A DNA stretch of 64,000 bases from Arsenophonus nasoniae DSM 15247 (GTDB taxonomy: Bacteria > Pseudomonadota > Gammaproteobacteria > Enterobacterales > Enterobacteriaceae). Shown one piece after another: positions 35,497-47,675 of this stretch; within the stretch, counting starts at the first letter, position 1; each line of letters begins with the position of its first letter. Both the position numbers and the translations under genes were made by a program. The notes beneath the pieces are model-generated. The model saw nothing but the letters and a program-made list of their open reading frames with translations. It was not told where the DNA came from and made no database searches. The stretch lies in assembly GCF_000429565.1 (NCBI RefSeq), contig NZ_AUCC01000006.1:1-64000 (forward strand), written 5' to 3'.

Positions 35497-35709
35497 TTAT
35501 TTTTTAATGTTAGGATCATCGGAGGTTTCATTCCAATCATCTATTTCAGAAATATTTTGTTGGCTTGAAATCCTTTTTTCTTCACCAGCCCATTCACCAA
35601 GATCGATTAATCGACAACGTTTACTGCAAAAGGGGCGATAAAGGCTACTCTCTTGCCAAATAACAATTTTATGGCAAGTTGGACATTTTACCGTGAACTT
35701 ATCTGGCAT
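35497..35709 (-). CDS. yacG: DNA gyrase inhibitor YacG (zinc-ribbon protein)
   Basis: Small zinc protein that inhibits gyrase in E. coli. The ATG at 35709 ([18 protein letters not shown]) has AGGAG at good spacing and fits the family; the frame is open five codons upstream. It has 70 residues, with four cysteines in CPTC and FCSKRC and the conserved [15 protein letters not shown]. It follows zapD by 8 bp. Confidence 0.94.
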   Translation of the reverse strand: MPDKFTVKCPTCHKIVIWQESSLYRPFCSKRCRLIDLGEWAGEEKRISSQQNISEIDDWNETSDDPNIKK

Positions 35710-35717
35710 AATGACTC

Positions 35718-36470
35718 CTAACAACAGGCTAATTTAAATGGTAATTCATCAGGTACAATACCATTTTCGCTGTCTTCATGTAAGAAGCGGATAGCAAAAC
35801 GTGTTTTATGCCCAGAAATCTGAGGATATAAGGATAGATTTATCGGTAATTTTATTCGGATAAGATCCGCATTTTCTACGCTGCCTTGATAGAAACCATT
35901 ATAGCTTTTTTGATTAGTAAATGTATTAGACTTGCGGATCAAATTTAATAGCATATTTAAAGCAGAACGTAATGGAAGGATGCCATCAATCCAAAAGTTA
36001 ATTCTAGTCTCAATTTCTTTTTTATGAGTATTTAACCATAAATGTAAGGCCGGTAAATCAAAGCTACAACAACCTCCAGGTATACTTAAACGCTGGCGAG
36101 CAATACTAATAACTTTATCTTGCCGTAAGTGCTGACCAATGCGTGGTGCTTCTCTTAATAGTGTGAGATTTTCTTGGAGTTCTTTTAGAAGATTTTTAAT
36201 CAATGTTTTATCTGCGTGGGGATCACTGCACCATTGATTAAGTTTATTTTTTTGTTTATCTAATTCTTTGATAATGTCTGCACGTATATCGCTGCGATCT
36301 AATACTTCGATTAATTCAGAAACTGCACGAAAAAAAGCTAACCCAGTAGCTAATGAGTTGATGTTCTTTAAGTCAATAAGTTGCTGAAGTAAACACTCCA
36401 TGCGTAGCCAAGAGCGCATTTTCTCATTTAATGGATGTTCATAAATAATAGTAGAAATAGTATTACTCAT
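35718..36470 (-). CDS. zapD: Cell division protein ZapD
   Basis: Cytoplasmic protein that cross-links FtsZ filaments by binding the FtsZ C-terminal peptide. The ATG at 36470 ([21 protein letters not shown]) follows AGGAAA and gives 250 residues. An N-terminal helical domain is followed by a beta-rich end. Overlaps the coaE stop by 8 bp. Confidence 0.94.
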   Translation of the reverse strand: MSNTISTIIYEHPLNEKMRSWLRMECLLQQLIDLKNINSLATGLAFFRAVSELIEVLDRSDIRADIIKELDKQKNKLNQWCSDPHADKTLIKNLLKELQENLTLLREAPRIGQHLRQDKVISIARQRLSIPGGCCSFDLPALHLWLNTHKKEIETRINFWIDGILPLRSALNMLLNLIRKSNTFTNQKSYNGFYQGSVENADLIRIKLPINLSLYPQISGHKTRFAIRFLHEDSENGIVPDELPFKLACC

Positions 36471-37086
36471 TATGTGTTTCCTGACAAGCATTCATAGCTA
36501 ATTGCAAATATTTCTGATGTAATTTCGCTATAGTTTCATCAAGTGTTAAGTTGTTATCGTAATTGATAATTATATCATCAGCTTTTTGTAAGCGCCTTGT
36601 TCGGCTAACTTGGTTAGATAAAATATTTTTTGCTTCTTGCTGACTAATACCGTCACGTTTAATTATTCGAGCAATTTGTTCTTCAGGTGTTACGTCAATG
36701 ACTAGCACGCGATTGGCAAGGTGTGCTAGATTATTTTCAATTAATAACGGGACAACCCAAATTACATAAGGGGAGTCAAGTAAAGTTAGCTGGCGTTGTG
36801 TTTCTTGATGTATTAATGGATGAAGCAAATCATTTAACCAATTTTTTTCTACTGGATCACTAAATATTTTTTTTCTTAATTTAGCACGATTTAAAGAGCC
36901 ATCGTTATTGAGAATAGTCGAACCGAAATGTTGTTTTATCATATTAAGGGCATAAGTATTAGGCATAACAATTTGTCTTGAAATAATATCTGCATCAATA
37001 ATTGGTACTCCTAAGGATGCAAATTTATCTGAAACGGTGCTTTTTCCACTTCCGATCCCGCCTGTCAGAGCAACAATATAGCTCAT
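36463..37086 (-). CDS. coaE: Dephospho-CoA kinase
   Basis: Last step of coenzyme A synthesis. It has 207 residues, with Walker [18 protein letters not shown] (about 6-22) and a typical lid and CoA-binding region. First gene of coaE-zapD-yacG. In E. coli guaC lies between coaE and hofC; here that gap is only 120 bp and guaC is absent. Confidence 0.96.
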   Translation of the reverse strand: MSYIVALTGGIGSGKSTVSDKFASLGVPIIDADIISRQIVMPNTYALNMIKQHFGSTILNNDGSLNRAKLRKKIFSDPVEKNWLNDLLHPLIHQETQRQLTLLDSPYVIWVVPLLIENNLAHLANRVLVIDVTPEEQIARIIKRDGISQQEAKNILSNQVSRTRRLQKADDIIINYDNNLTLDETIAKLHQKYLQLAMNACQETHNE

Positions 37087-37206
37087 GCATCCTCTCTTTC
37101 AATAAATATAAATTAAAGACTCCAAACAAAGGCCGTTAATTTTTTATGTTTATCATAACGGGTTTGAACATCATAATATTTTTTATTTTATTGTTACATT
37201 GATTAC

Positions 37207-38400
37207 TTAAGAAATAATATTACCTAAATTAAAAATCGGCAAATACATAGTGAATAATAATCCAGTGATTACAACTGCGAGTATTAGTATTAGCATAGGT
37301 TCAATTAATTTTATCTTTTTATTTACATAGTTAAGCAGATTTTCTTGATACCAGTTAGCCAATTTTTCTAAAAATAATGTTAAATTGCCTGATAATTCTC
37401 CGGCAGTAATAAATTGCAAGCATAAATATGGGAATAGTTTTTCTCTTTTTATACTTTCGCTAAAAGAAATACCTCGCTGAATTTTTTGATATATAGAATG
37501 AATAGCATCATGATAAACGGGATGTTTTAGTGTTTTTAATACATACTCGAATCCTTCTAATAATGTTAATCCTGATTTTTGTGTAATATGGAGAGTTTGA
37601 AAAAAATAGTAAAGTTGTTGCCAACAAATGAGTTTATTAAGTAATGGTAAATGTAAGATGAATTTTTGTTCTCGTTTAATTAAATTTGGCGAATATTTCC
37701 TATGTATAAAATACCCCCAAAAAATACAAACTAAGGTAACAACAATATACAAAGCATTATCAGCAATTTTATCAGAAATGATGATAAGTAATCTAGTTGC
37801 TATTGGAAGTTGGGCATTAAACGTTTGATATATTGCTTTAAATTCAGGTAAAACGAAAAATAGCATTAGTGAAACCACGATTGAAGCAATAATTAAAATA
37901 ATGCAAGGATACTGTAACGCTTTAGTTATTTTTTGTTTTAATATTTGTTGTTGTTGAAGTTGTTGGTAAATAAGTTGGCAATTTTTTTCGAGGCTATTGG
38001 TATGTTCACCTATTTCTATTAGGCGATAAATTATTTCTGGAAAAAGTTTAGGATAACATTTTAATGTCGCAGAGAATGCTTCCCCTTGATTAATACGTTT
38101 AATGATTTCTGCTAATATACATTTCCAGACCGACATATGACATTCTTTTTGAATAATATTTAGACTTTGAATTAAAGAAATATTGGATTTAAGTAATACA
38201 CTAAGTTGATACATAAAATGCAATCGATAGCTAAGAATTTTTGTGGTATATAGCGCAATTTCTCTGATTTTAATTGAAATAGGTATTAAATTGTTTTTGA
38301 GAATATATTCAAAAACCTCCTGTTTAGAATGAGATATTTTATAATTTTCTATTAATATTCCCCGCGTGTTAATTGCTAGATATTTATAGATAAAATTCAC
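37207..38400 (-). CDS. hofC: Type IV pilus assembly platform protein HofC (PilC/GspF family)
   Basis: Inner-membrane platform protein of type IV pilus and type II secretion systems. It has 397 residues, starting at a GTG that overlaps the hofB stop by 1 bp. Two GspF repeats are seen, each with a helical cytoplasmic part and membrane spans (IILIIASIVVSLMLFFVLPEF near 167-187 and the C-terminal LILILAVVITGLLFTMYLPIF). It appears intact. Confidence 0.92.
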   Translation of the reverse strand: MNFIYKYLAINTRGILIENYKISHSKQEVFEYILKNNLIPISIKIREIALYTTKILSYRLHFMYQLSVLLKSNISLIQSLNIIQKECHMSVWKCILAEIIKRINQGEAFSATLKCYPKLFPEIIYRLIEIGEHTNSLEKNCQLIYQQLQQQQILKQKITKALQYPCIILIIASIVVSLMLFFVLPEFKAIYQTFNAQLPIATRLLIIISDKIADNALYIVVTLVCIFWGYFIHRKYSPNLIKREQKFILHLPLLNKLICWQQLYYFFQTLHITQKSGLTLLEGFEYVLKTLKHPVYHDAIHSIYQKIQRGISFSESIKREKLFPYLCLQFITAGELSGNLTLFLEKLANWYQENLLNYVNKKIKLIEPMLILILAVVITGLLFTMYLPIFNLGNIIS

Positions 38401-39836
38401 TAAATTATCTCCTGTCCGGTTACTTCATATACTTCTTTTAGTGTTGTTATGCCGGCTTTGACTAGAAGTAATCCAGAAGCAAATAAACTAACAAAAGGTA
38501 TTTTCTCTGTTTTTACTGGTAGCTGATAAAATTGTGTAGCTACAGTTTCTTCTTTAAGCTCTAAAAATTCATAAATTGCGGTTCGACCTAAATATCCACC
38601 AAAACAATGATCACATCCAATAGCCTGCCAGGACGTAATTTCAGTTTCAATGTTATCATTTTGAATTGTAATAGGCTTTTCTTCATGACGTTTACAGCTA
38701 GGGCATAATTTTCTAACAAGTCTCTGAGCAATAATCAACTTCACACAAGAATTTATTAAATGTGGAGATACATTTAAATTTTCTAGTCGTTCTAATGTGT
38801 TTTTCGTTGAATTTGTATGAAGTGTTGATAATACTAAATGGCCGGTTTGGGCGGCTTTTATAGCAATTTCAGCTGTTTTTTGATCGCGTATTTCACCTAC
38901 CATAATAATATCAGGATCTTGGCGAAGTAATGCTCTTAAAATAGTTGAAAAATTTAAACCTATTTTTTCGTTTACAGGTATTTGATTAACTCCTTTTATC
39001 GGGATTTCGACAGGATCCTCAATTGTTGAAATATTTAATTCACTTTGATTAAGATATTCAAGACAGCTATAAAGCGTTACGGTTTTACCACTTCCTGTTG
39101 GCCCGGTAATAAGAATCATTCCTTGCGGCAAAGAAAGTTTTTGTTTCAAAATTGAGAGTAAATTATTTTTTATACCTAATTGTTCTAAAGAATAATGGTT
39201 TTTAGTATTTAATATTCTTAAAACTATTTTTTCACCATAGAGTGTTGGCAATGTTGAAATGCGAATAGCATAGTGGATATCATAGCTTATCCATTCAAGT
39301 TGCCCATCTTGAGGCAAGCGTTTTTCTGCAATATTCAATTTTGCTAATATTTTTAATCGAGCAAATATTTCTGCACAATTTTCAACTGGCGGAGAAGGAA
39401 CATAAAATAATTTACCATCAACTCTAATACGGATTTTGGTAGCGCTCTTAAAGGGCTCTATATGAATATCTGATGCACGTTTTTCAATGGCAGATGCAAT
39501 AAGATAATCAACATAGTTTACTGCTGGTGAATTAGGTTTGTCTTCATTATTGATTGATGGATCATAACGTATAGGTTCTTCTTGTATTTCAACTTCATGA
39601 TTACAGCGATTAAAATAATGCTCAATTTTTTCTTTTGGCCAGATATCATAACAAACAGGCACACTAGAAATAAAACGCAGTGCTGTTAACAGTTTGTCAT
39701 TAGGTTTTTTATAACTTGCAATGGAAAGTTTTTTTGAATTGAATTCTATCATTACAATATCGTGACGATAACAAAGTTTTTTTAATTCATCTTCGATAAG
39801 ATTAAAATTCTTAGGAATAGCTGTTATAAAAGTCAT
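38400..39836 (-). CDS. hofB: Type IV pilus assembly ATPase HofB (PilB/GspE family)
   Basis: Hexameric secretion ATPase that powers pilin polymerisation. It has 478 residues, with Walker A LITGPTGSGKTVTLYS near the middle, the Asp box TIEDPVEIPI, Walker B IIMVGEIRD, the His box STLHTNST and a zinc motif CPSC and CDHC. ppdD-hofB-hofC form an operon on the minus strand. No retraction ATPase or secretin is in the window. Confidence 0.93.
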   Translation of the reverse strand: MTFITAIPKNFNLIEDELKKLCYRHDIVMIEFNSKKLSIASYKKPNDKLLTALRFISSVPVCYDIWPKEKIEHYFNRCNHEVEIQEEPIRYDPSINNEDKPNSPAVNYVDYLIASAIEKRASDIHIEPFKSATKIRIRVDGKLFYVPSPPVENCAEIFARLKILAKLNIAEKRLPQDGQLEWISYDIHYAIRISTLPTLYGEKIVLRILNTKNHYSLEQLGIKNNLLSILKQKLSLPQGMILITGPTGSGKTVTLYSCLEYLNQSELNISTIEDPVEIPIKGVNQIPVNEKIGLNFSTILRALLRQDPDIIMVGEIRDQKTAEIAIKAAQTGHLVLSTLHTNSTKNTLERLENLNVSPHLINSCVKLIIAQRLVRKLCPSCKRHEEKPITIQNDNIETEITSWQAIGCDHCFGGYLGRTAIYEFLELKEETVATQFYQLPVKTEKIPFVSLFASGLLLVKAGITTLKEVYEVTGQEII

Positions 39837-39852
39837 AATTGAGCCCTATTTT

Positions 39853-40278
39853 TTAGAATCTAAAAGTGTCTGCACAATGTTTTTTTAATCCGGAATCTAT
39901 ACTTTCACAAGAAACTTTCCAGCTCACTTGATTTTCGGTTGTAGATAACGTTGGCTCTAACGTTATAGTTAAATCTTTTAGTGATTTTGTACCAACAACT
40001 TTAATTATTCCGTCTTTCATTTCAATATCACTGACATATTTTCCGGTCTTACTTGTTGGAATTGAAGATACGCCATTGTGACAACCTGTAAAATGCCCAT
40101 TTTCAAATCCACACAGTTCGGTATGCATTTTATAAGGCACAATGAACTGCAACATGTCAGTTAGAGAAGCTTTTTGCATATAACTTTTGTAGCTCGGAAT
40201 ACTAATTGCGCTAAGAACTGCAATAATTGCAATTGCTACCATTATTTCCATTAGTGAAAATCCTTGTTGTTTCATCAT
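39853..40278 (-). CDS. ppdD: Type IV prepilin PpdD (major pilin family)
   Basis: Prepilin with the class III signal: short basic leader ending G, then FSLMEIMVAIAIIAVLSAIS, with Glu at +5 after the predicted PilD cleavage. The mature domain has two cysteine pairs (ELCGF and GCHNG; SCES and HCAD). Start is uncertain among the ATGs at 40287, 40278 and 40275; I use 40278, which gives a six-residue leader like E. coli. First gene of ppdD-hofB-hofC. Confidence 0.9.
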   Translation of the reverse strand: MMKQQGFSLMEIMVAIAIIAVLSAISIPSYKSYMQKASLTDMLQFIVPYKMHTELCGFENGHFTGCHNGVSSIPTSKTGKYVSDIEMKDGIIKVVGTKSLKDLTITLEPTLSTTENQVSWKVSCESIDSGLKKHCADTFRF

Positions 40279-41689
<1,411 letters not shown>

Positions 41690-42240
41690 CTATTTATTCA
41701 AGCATAATAATGAGATAGCAATTAATTTACCTTAATTCAACATTATGTAGTTAAGTATTTAGTAAGTTAACTTATATAAATATCAAGATGATATACTGAC
41801 ATTAATTAAACTTTCTTAATTACTGTATCTATTTTTTGAATTAAGTATTTTTTAACATCAATTCTATCAATCATTTTTACTGAAAAACATTAATATAATT
41901 TATAAAAACTTGTTGTGTTTTTAATTGCTACATTAAATATTCATTCATTAATATTGATTAATTTTTTTGATTAAATGCAAATATTAATGTTTCAGTTGAT
42001 TAATTATATATATAAAAAATTAACATTGCTGCTTAAAAATAAACTGAAACTATCATTTTTTTGAATTTTTAAAAATCCTTATCAAAAAGTACAAGTTTTT
42101 TAAGGTTAAATTTAAGCTTTTATGGACAGCTGGTGAATACTTTGTTACTTTATGTACATCTAGGATAAATTGGTATTACCAATTGACTTTGGTAGTGTTA
42201 AATAAATATTTACGCAAAATATGAGTGGCCAATTGTAAAT
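41690..42240. other. Intergenic region nadC-pdhR, lacking ampD-ampE-aroP
   Basis: About 550 bp of AT-rich DNA without coding frames. E. coli carries ampD, ampE and aroP at this point. I see no recognisable remnant of them. The right end holds the PdhR operator (42168-42184) and the pdhR promoter region. Confidence 0.6.
42168..42184. promoter_or_regulatory. PdhR operator
   Basis: A perfect 7-3-7 palindrome, AATTGGTATTACCAATT, 56 bp before the pdhR ATG. It matches the known PdhR box (TTGGT, three bases, ACCAA core) at the position it has in E. coli, implying pyruvate-sensitive autoregulation of pdhR-aceEF-lpd. Confidence 0.9.
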
Positions 42241-43011
42241 ATGGTTTATAGCAAAATTCGCCAACCTAAATTATCTGATGTCATTGAACAGCGCCTTGAG
42301 CATTTAATTCTTGAAGGAATATTGCGCCCAGGAGAAAAATTGCTACCTGAACGCGAGTTGGCTAAGCAATTTGATGTTTCTCGTCCTTCTTTGCGTGAGG
42401 CGATTCAGAAGCTAGAAGCAAAAGGTTTTCTTCTTCGCCGACAGGGAGGAGGTACATTTGTCCAAACAAATTTATGGCAAAGCTTTAGTGATCCGCTTAC
42501 CCAGTTATTATCTGGCCATATGGAATCACAATTTGATCTTTTGGAAACACGTCACGCACTTGAAGGTATTGCTGCTTATTATGCTGCTTTAAGAGGTACT
42601 GATGAGGATCTGGCTCGAATTAAGATAAGTCATCTACAAATTCAGGATATCCAAAAGCGTGGAGATGTTAATGCTGAAGTTGAGGCTGTTTTGCAATATC
42701 AGCTGGTTGTTACTGAAGCGGCGCATAATATCGTATTACTTCATATACTTCGTTGTATGGTTCCAATGTTAGAGCAGAATATTAGACAAAATTTTGAGTG
42801 TTTATATACACGTAAAGAAATGCATACCGCAGTAAGTAAACATAGAACTCAAATTTTTGAAGCGATTATCGCACGTGAACCTGAAAAAGCACAGGAAGCT
42901 TCACATCGTCATTTAGCATTTATTGAGGAGATTTTGCTGGACATCAGCCGTGAGCATACACGTCGTGAGCGTTCTTTACGTCGAATACAACAATACCAAA
43001 ATTTAATTTAA
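42241..43011 (+). CDS. pdhR: Pyruvate dehydrogenase complex repressor PdhR
   Basis: GntR/FadR-family repressor released by pyruvate. It has 256 residues: winged helix ([20 protein letters not shown] and [10 protein letters not shown], about 38-80) and an all-helical FCD effector domain. It is the first gene of pdhR-aceE-aceF-lpdA and its operator is directly upstream. Confidence 0.96.
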   Translation: MVYSKIRQPKLSDVIEQRLEHLILEGILRPGEKLLPERELAKQFDVSRPSLREAIQKLEAKGFLLRRQGGGTFVQTNLWQSFSDPLTQLLSGHMESQFDLLETRHALEGIAAYYAALRGTDEDLARIKISHLQIQDIQKRGDVNAEVEAVLQYQLVVTEAAHNIVLLHILRCMVPMLEQNIRQNFECLYTRKEMHTAVSKHRTQIFEAIIAREPEKAQEASHRHLAFIEEILLDISREHTRRERSLRRIQQYQNLI

Positions 43012-43176
43012 TAGTGCAGATTTTTGTTGCTGCGTCTGCATTATCACTCTGATTTATTAGAGACAAAGTTGCGGCAATAGGAACTATCTTTTGTTCTTTT
43101 TTCTGGTTTTAGTAAATATGTTCAAAAGATGGCTCAGTAACTATATTAGAAACAGATAATAGATAAGGAATAGACC

Positions 43177-45840
43177 ATGTCAGATATGTCGAAGAATGAC
43201 GTGGATCCGATCGAAACTCGCGACTGGTTACAGGCGATCGAATCGGTCATCCGTGAAGAAGGTGTTGATCGTGCTCAGTATCTTATTGATCAAGTATTAC
43301 AACAAGCACGTAAGGGCGGCGTTAATATCGCAGCAGGTTCTGGAAACTGTGATTATATCAACACTATTTCCGTAGAGGATGAGCCTGATTATCCAGGCAA
43401 CATGGATTTAGAGCGTCGTATTCGCTCTGCGATTCGTTGGAATGCTGTAATGGCAGTTTTACGAGCTTCTAAAAAAGATTTGGAGTTAGGTGGTCATATG
43501 GCTTCCTTCCAGTCTTCTGCGACTTTATATGAAGTCTGTTTTAATTACTTCTTCCGGGCAAAAAACAATAAAAATGGTGGAGATTTAGTTTATTTCCAAG
43601 GGCATATTTCACCTGGTATCTATGCACGTGCGTTTTTGGAAGGCCGTCTCACTGAAGAGCAAATGGACAATTTCCGGCAAGAAATTGGTGGCAAAGGTCT
43701 TTCCTCTTACCCTCATCCTAAATTGATGCCTGAGTTTTGGCAATTTCCTACCGTGTCGATGGGATTAGGTCCAATTGGTGCTATTTATCAAGCAAAATTC
43801 TTAAAATACTTGCAACACCGAGGTTTAAAGGATACCGCAGATCAGACAGTTTATGCTTTCCTTGGTGACGGTGAAATGGATGAGCCTGAATCGAAAGGTG
43901 CCATCACCATTGCGACTCGTGAAAAGTTAGATAACCTTGTTTTTGTGATCAACTGTAACTTACAACGCCTTGATGGGCCAGTTACTGGTAATGGTAAGAT
44001 TGTTAATGAATTAGAAGGTATCTTTAGCGGTGCAGGATGGCAGGTTATTAAAGTTCTGTGGGGTGGCCGCTGGGATGAATTATTGCGCAAGGATACATCA
44101 GGTAAACTCATTCAGTTGATGAATGAAACTTTAGACGGTGACTATCAAACATTTAAATCTAAAGATGGCGCTTATGTTCGTGAACACTTCTTCAATCGTT
44201 ATCCTGAGACAAGTTCACTCGTCAAGGATATGACCGATGATGAAATTTGGTCGTTAAACCGTGGTGGCCATGATCCGAAAAAAGTTTATGCCGCTTTTAA
44301 GCTAGCGCAAGACACCAAAGGTAAGCCAACAGTCATTTTAGCGCAAACTGTTAAAGGCTATGGCATGGGCGATACTGCTGAAGGTAAAAATATTGCCCAT
44401 CAGGTGAAAAAAATGAATCTGGAAGGGGTTCGTTATTTCCGTGATCGCTTTAATGTGCCGGTAGCGGATGATCAAGTAGAAAAATTGCCTTTTGTTACTT
44501 TTAAAGAAGATTCAGATGAATATAAATATTTGCATGAACGTCGTCAGGCATTAGGCGGATATTTACCGGCACGAAATCCTACCTTTGATGAAAAATTAGA
44601 TATTCCTAGCCTAGAAGATTTTAGTCAATTATTAGCTGAGCAAAATAAAGAGATCTCTACTACGATCGCATTTGTACGTGCTTTGAACGTAATGTTAAAA
44701 AATAACTCAATTAAAGATCGTCTAGTGCCAATTATTGCTGATGAAGCACGTACTTTTGGTATGGAAGGTTTATTCCGTCAGATTGGGATCTATAGTCCAA
44801 ATGGACAGCAGTACACTCCTCAGGATCGGGAACAAGTTGCCTACTACAAAGAAGATGAAAAAGGTCAAATTCTTCAAGAAGGTATCAATGAATTGGGAGC
44901 GGGTGCCTCTTGGTTAGCTGCCGCTACATCATATAGTACGAATAACCTGCCAATGATCCCATTTTATATTTATTATTCCATGTTTGGCTTTCAGCGTATT
45001 GGTGATCTGCTATGGGCGGCGGGAGACCAGCAAGCGCGTGGCTTCCTGATTGGCGGGACTTCAGGGCGCACCACATTGAATGGTGAAGGTTTGCAGCATG
45101 AGGATGGGCATAGCCATATCCAGTCACTAACCATACCTAACTGTATCTCTTATGATCCAGCTTATGCTTATGAAGTTGCTGTTATTATGCACGATGGTTT
45201 AGTTCGTATGTATGGTGAGAAACAAGAAAATGTTTACTATTATATTACTACCTTGAACGAAAATTATCATATGCCAGCGATGCCTGCTGGTGTCGAGGAA
45301 GGTATTCGTAAAGGTATCTATAAACTTGAATCACTAAAAGGCAAAAAAGGCAAAGTTCAATTATTAGGATCAGGTTCAATGATGCGTCACGTCCGCGAAG
45401 CGGCAAAAATTTTGTCTAGTGAGTACGGTATTGGTTCTGATGTTTATAGTGTAACGTCATTTACCGAATTAGCTCGTGAAGGACAAGATTGTGAGCGTTG
45501 GAATATGTTACATCCATCTGATACACCTCGTGTACCTTATGTTGCTAAAATCATGAATGATGCGCCTGCGGTTGCATCAACAGATTATATGAAATTATTT
45601 GCAGAACAAATCCGCTCCTATATTCCTGCAAGTGATTATCGTGTTTTGGGTACTGATGGTTTTGGTCGTTCAGATAGCCGTGAAAACCTCCGTCATCATT
45701 TTGAGGTTGATACTTCCTATGTAGTAGTAGCGGCGTTGGGTGAATTAGTAAAACGTGGTGAAATGGATGTAAAATTGGTGGATGAAGCTATCAAAAAATA
45801 CAACATCAACCCAGAAAAAATTAACCCGCGTCTGGCATAA
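43177..45840 (+). CDS. aceE: Pyruvate dehydrogenase E1 component
   Basis: Thiamine-diphosphate-dependent decarboxylase of the pyruvate dehydrogenase complex; acetylates the lipoyl arms of AceF. It has 887 residues, the homodimeric type. The ThDP motif is GDGEMDEPESKGAI with the later NCNLQRLDGPV (about 230-270). AAGGAA precedes the ATG. It lies 12 bp before aceF. Confidence 0.97.
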   Translation: MSDMSKNDVDPIETRDWLQAIESVIREEGVDRAQYLIDQVLQQARKGGVNIAAGSGNCDYINTISVEDEPDYPGNMDLERRIRSAIRWNAVMAVLRASKKDLELGGHMASFQSSATLYEVCFNYFFRAKNNKNGGDLVYFQGHISPGIYARAFLEGRLTEEQMDNFRQEIGGKGLSSYPHPKLMPEFWQFPTVSMGLGPIGAIYQAKFLKYLQHRGLKDTADQTVYAFLGDGEMDEPESKGAITIATREKLDNLVFVINCNLQRLDGPVTGNGKIVNELEGIFSGAGWQVIKVLWGGRWDELLRKDTSGKLIQLMNETLDGDYQTFKSKDGAYVREHFFNRYPETSSLVKDMTDDEIWSLNRGGHDPKKVYAAFKLAQDTKGKPTVILAQTVKGYGMGDTAEGKNIAHQVKKMNLEGVRYFRDRFNVPVADDQVEKLPFVTFKEDSDEYKYLHERRQALGGYLPARNPTFDEKLDIPSLEDFSQLLAEQNKEISTTIAFVRALNVMLKNNSIKDRLVPIIADEARTFGMEGLFRQIGIYSPNGQQYTPQDREQVAYYKEDEKGQILQEGINELGAGASWLAAATSYSTNNLPMIPFYIYYSMFGFQRIGDLLWAAGDQQARGFLIGGTSGRTTLNGEGLQHEDGHSHIQSLTIPNCISYDPAYAYEVAVIMHDGLVRMYGEKQENVYYYITTLNENYHMPAMPAGVEEGIRKGIYKLESLKGKKGKVQLLGSGSMMRHVREAAKILSSEYGIGSDVYSVTSFTELAREGQDCERWNMLHPSDTPRVPYVAKIMNDAPAVASTDYMKLFAEQIRSYIPASDYRVLGTDGFGRSDSRENLRHHFEVDTSYVVVAALGELVKRGEMDVKLVDEAIKKYNINPEKINPRLA

Positions 45841-45852
45841 GAGGTAAAATCA

Positions 45853-47472
45853 ATGTCTATTGAAATTAACGTTCCTGATATTGGTGCAGATGAAGTTGAA
45901 GTTACCGAAATTATGGTAAAAGTGGGCGATAAAGTTGATGTTGAGCAATCGTTAATTACCGTAGAAGGTGAAAAGGCGTCAATGGAAGTTCCGTCACCAC
46001 AGGCTGGGGTTGTGAAAGAAATTAAAGTCGCTGTTGGTGATAAAGTGGCAACCGGCAAGTTAATCATGGTTTTTGATACAGCGGAAAAAGCACCGGAAGC
46101 TAGTGCTAAAACAGCCTCCGATACAAACTCAGAGAAAGCAGATAGCAAAGATGCAGCTCGAACAAAAAGTGAATTAAAGGAAGTTATTGTACCGGATATT
46201 GGTAATGATGAAGTTGAAGTTACTGATGTAATGGTTAACGTTGGTGATAAAATTTCCTTTGAGCAATCACTAATTACTGTAGAAGGCGAAAAGGCATCGA
46301 TGGAAGTGCCTGCACCGTTCGCTGGTGAAGTCAAAGAGATCAAAATTGCAAAAGGTGATAAAGTTAAAACTGGTTCTCTTATTATGATTTTTGCAGTTGA
46401 TGCCACCGTAGCTTCGCCAACTGCCAGTGCAGAAGTTAGCAGTGCTGAAACAGCAACGAAATCTGCAACCCTATCTACTGAAGCGCCTCAAGTCTCATCT
46501 ACTGCAAGGGTAAGTGGTATTTCTGAGACTAAGAATGAATTTATCGAAAATGATGCGTATGTGCATGCAACACCGCTTATTCGCCGTTTAGCGCGTGAAT
46601 TTGGTATCAATTTGGCTAAGGTAAACGGAACTGGGCGTAAAGGTCGCATTCTGCGTGAAGACGTTCAGGCTTATGTGAAAGAAGCGATAAAACGTTCTGA
46701 AGCTGGAGCGGCAACAGCGGGTGGCTTGCCAGGCATGCTACCATGGCCAAAAGTTGATTTTAGTAAATTTGGTGAAGTTGAAGAAGTTGAACTCGGTCGC
46801 ATTCAAAAGATATCTAGTGCTAATTTGAGTCGTAACTGGGTAATGATCCCGCATGTGACCGTAATGGAAGATGCTGATATTACCGAAGTAGAAGCTTTCC
46901 GTAAGCAGCAAAATAAAGAGATGGAAAAGTTGCAAACGGGGATAAAAATTACACCGTTAGTTTTTGTCATGAAAGCGGTGGCTCGAGCATTAGAGGAAAT
47001 GCCTCGTTTCAATAGTTCGATTTCTGAGGATGCTCAGCGTTTAACATTAAAAAAATATGTTCATATTGGTATCGCCGTTGATACACCAAATGGTTTAGTG
47101 GTGCCTGTTATTCGTGATGTTAATAAGAAAGGCATTATCGAGCTTTCAAAAGAATTGATGGAAGTATCGAAAAAAGCGCGTGCCGGCAAGTTGACTGCGT
47201 CTGATATGCAAGGTGGCAGCTTTACCATTTCTAGCTTAGGTGGTATTGGTACAACGAGTTTTACACCCATTATTAATGCGCCAGAAGTGGCTATTATGGG
47301 GCTATCTCGCTCATCAATAAAACCAGTATGGAATGGTAGTGAATTTATTTCTCGTCTGATGTTACCTATGTCACTTTCCTTTGATCATCGTGTTATTGAT
47401 GGAGCAGATGGAGCGCGTTTCGTCACTCGTATTGCACAGTTAATGAGTGATATTCGCCGTTTGGTTATGTGA
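45853..47472 (+). CDS. aceF: Dihydrolipoamide acetyltransferase (E2), two lipoyl domains
   Basis: Core of the pyruvate dehydrogenase complex. It has 539 residues with only two lipoyl domains, against three in E. coli. The lipoylation lysines are Lys41 and Lys147 in GEKASMEVP. Ala/Ser/Thr-rich linkers follow, then the E1/E3-binding domain ([19 protein letters not shown] near 238-256) and the catalytic domain with active His512 in FDHRVIDG. The two lipoyl repeats are very similar to each other. Confidence 0.96.
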   Translation: MSIEINVPDIGADEVEVTEIMVKVGDKVDVEQSLITVEGEKASMEVPSPQAGVVKEIKVAVGDKVATGKLIMVFDTAEKAPEASAKTASDTNSEKADSKDAARTKSELKEVIVPDIGNDEVEVTDVMVNVGDKISFEQSLITVEGEKASMEVPAPFAGEVKEIKIAKGDKVKTGSLIMIFAVDATVASPTASAEVSSAETATKSATLSTEAPQVSSTARVSGISETKNEFIENDAYVHATPLIRRLAREFGINLAKVNGTGRKGRILREDVQAYVKEAIKRSEAGAATAGGLPGMLPWPKVDFSKFGEVEEVELGRIQKISSANLSRNWVMIPHVTVMEDADITEVEAFRKQQNKEMEKLQTGIKITPLVFVMKAVARALEEMPRFNSSISEDAQRLTLKKYVHIGIAVDTPNGLVVPVIRDVNKKGIIELSKELMEVSKKARAGKLTASDMQGGSFTISSLGGIGTTSFTPIINAPEVAIMGLSRSSIKPVWNGSEFISRLMLPMSLSFDHRVIDGADGARFVTRIAQLMSDIRRLVM

Positions 47473-47475
47473 TTT

Positions 47476-47505
47476 ATAGACCGGCAGAATGTCGGTCTAT
47501 TTTAT
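47476..47505 (+). terminator. Terminator or attenuator between aceF and lpdA
   Basis: ATAGACCG pairs with CGGTCTAT (8 bp) around a 9-base loop and is followed by TTTTATT. It begins 3 bp after the aceF stop. lpdA probably also has its own promoter in the 170 bp that follow, as in E. coli. Confidence 0.75.
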
Positions 47506-47675
47506 TATTAGTAGTTACAGAATTTTTTCTATTTCATCCTATAGGTTGAGAGTTCTATCACGTTCGAGTGCTTTCAAGAATGTTAACAATTCTGTAAACT
47601 GCCTGTAGTACACACGTCTCGGTGGTTATAAATTTTTTCGTCTGACCCGCCGGACAACAAAAGTAAGAGGTCATG

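Noticed and set aside
45717..46406. 229-codon minus-strand frame opposite aceF
   Set aside because: Ser/Thr/Ile-rich antisense shadow of the two lipoyl repeats and the aceE end; no ribosome binding site and the plus strand is certain.
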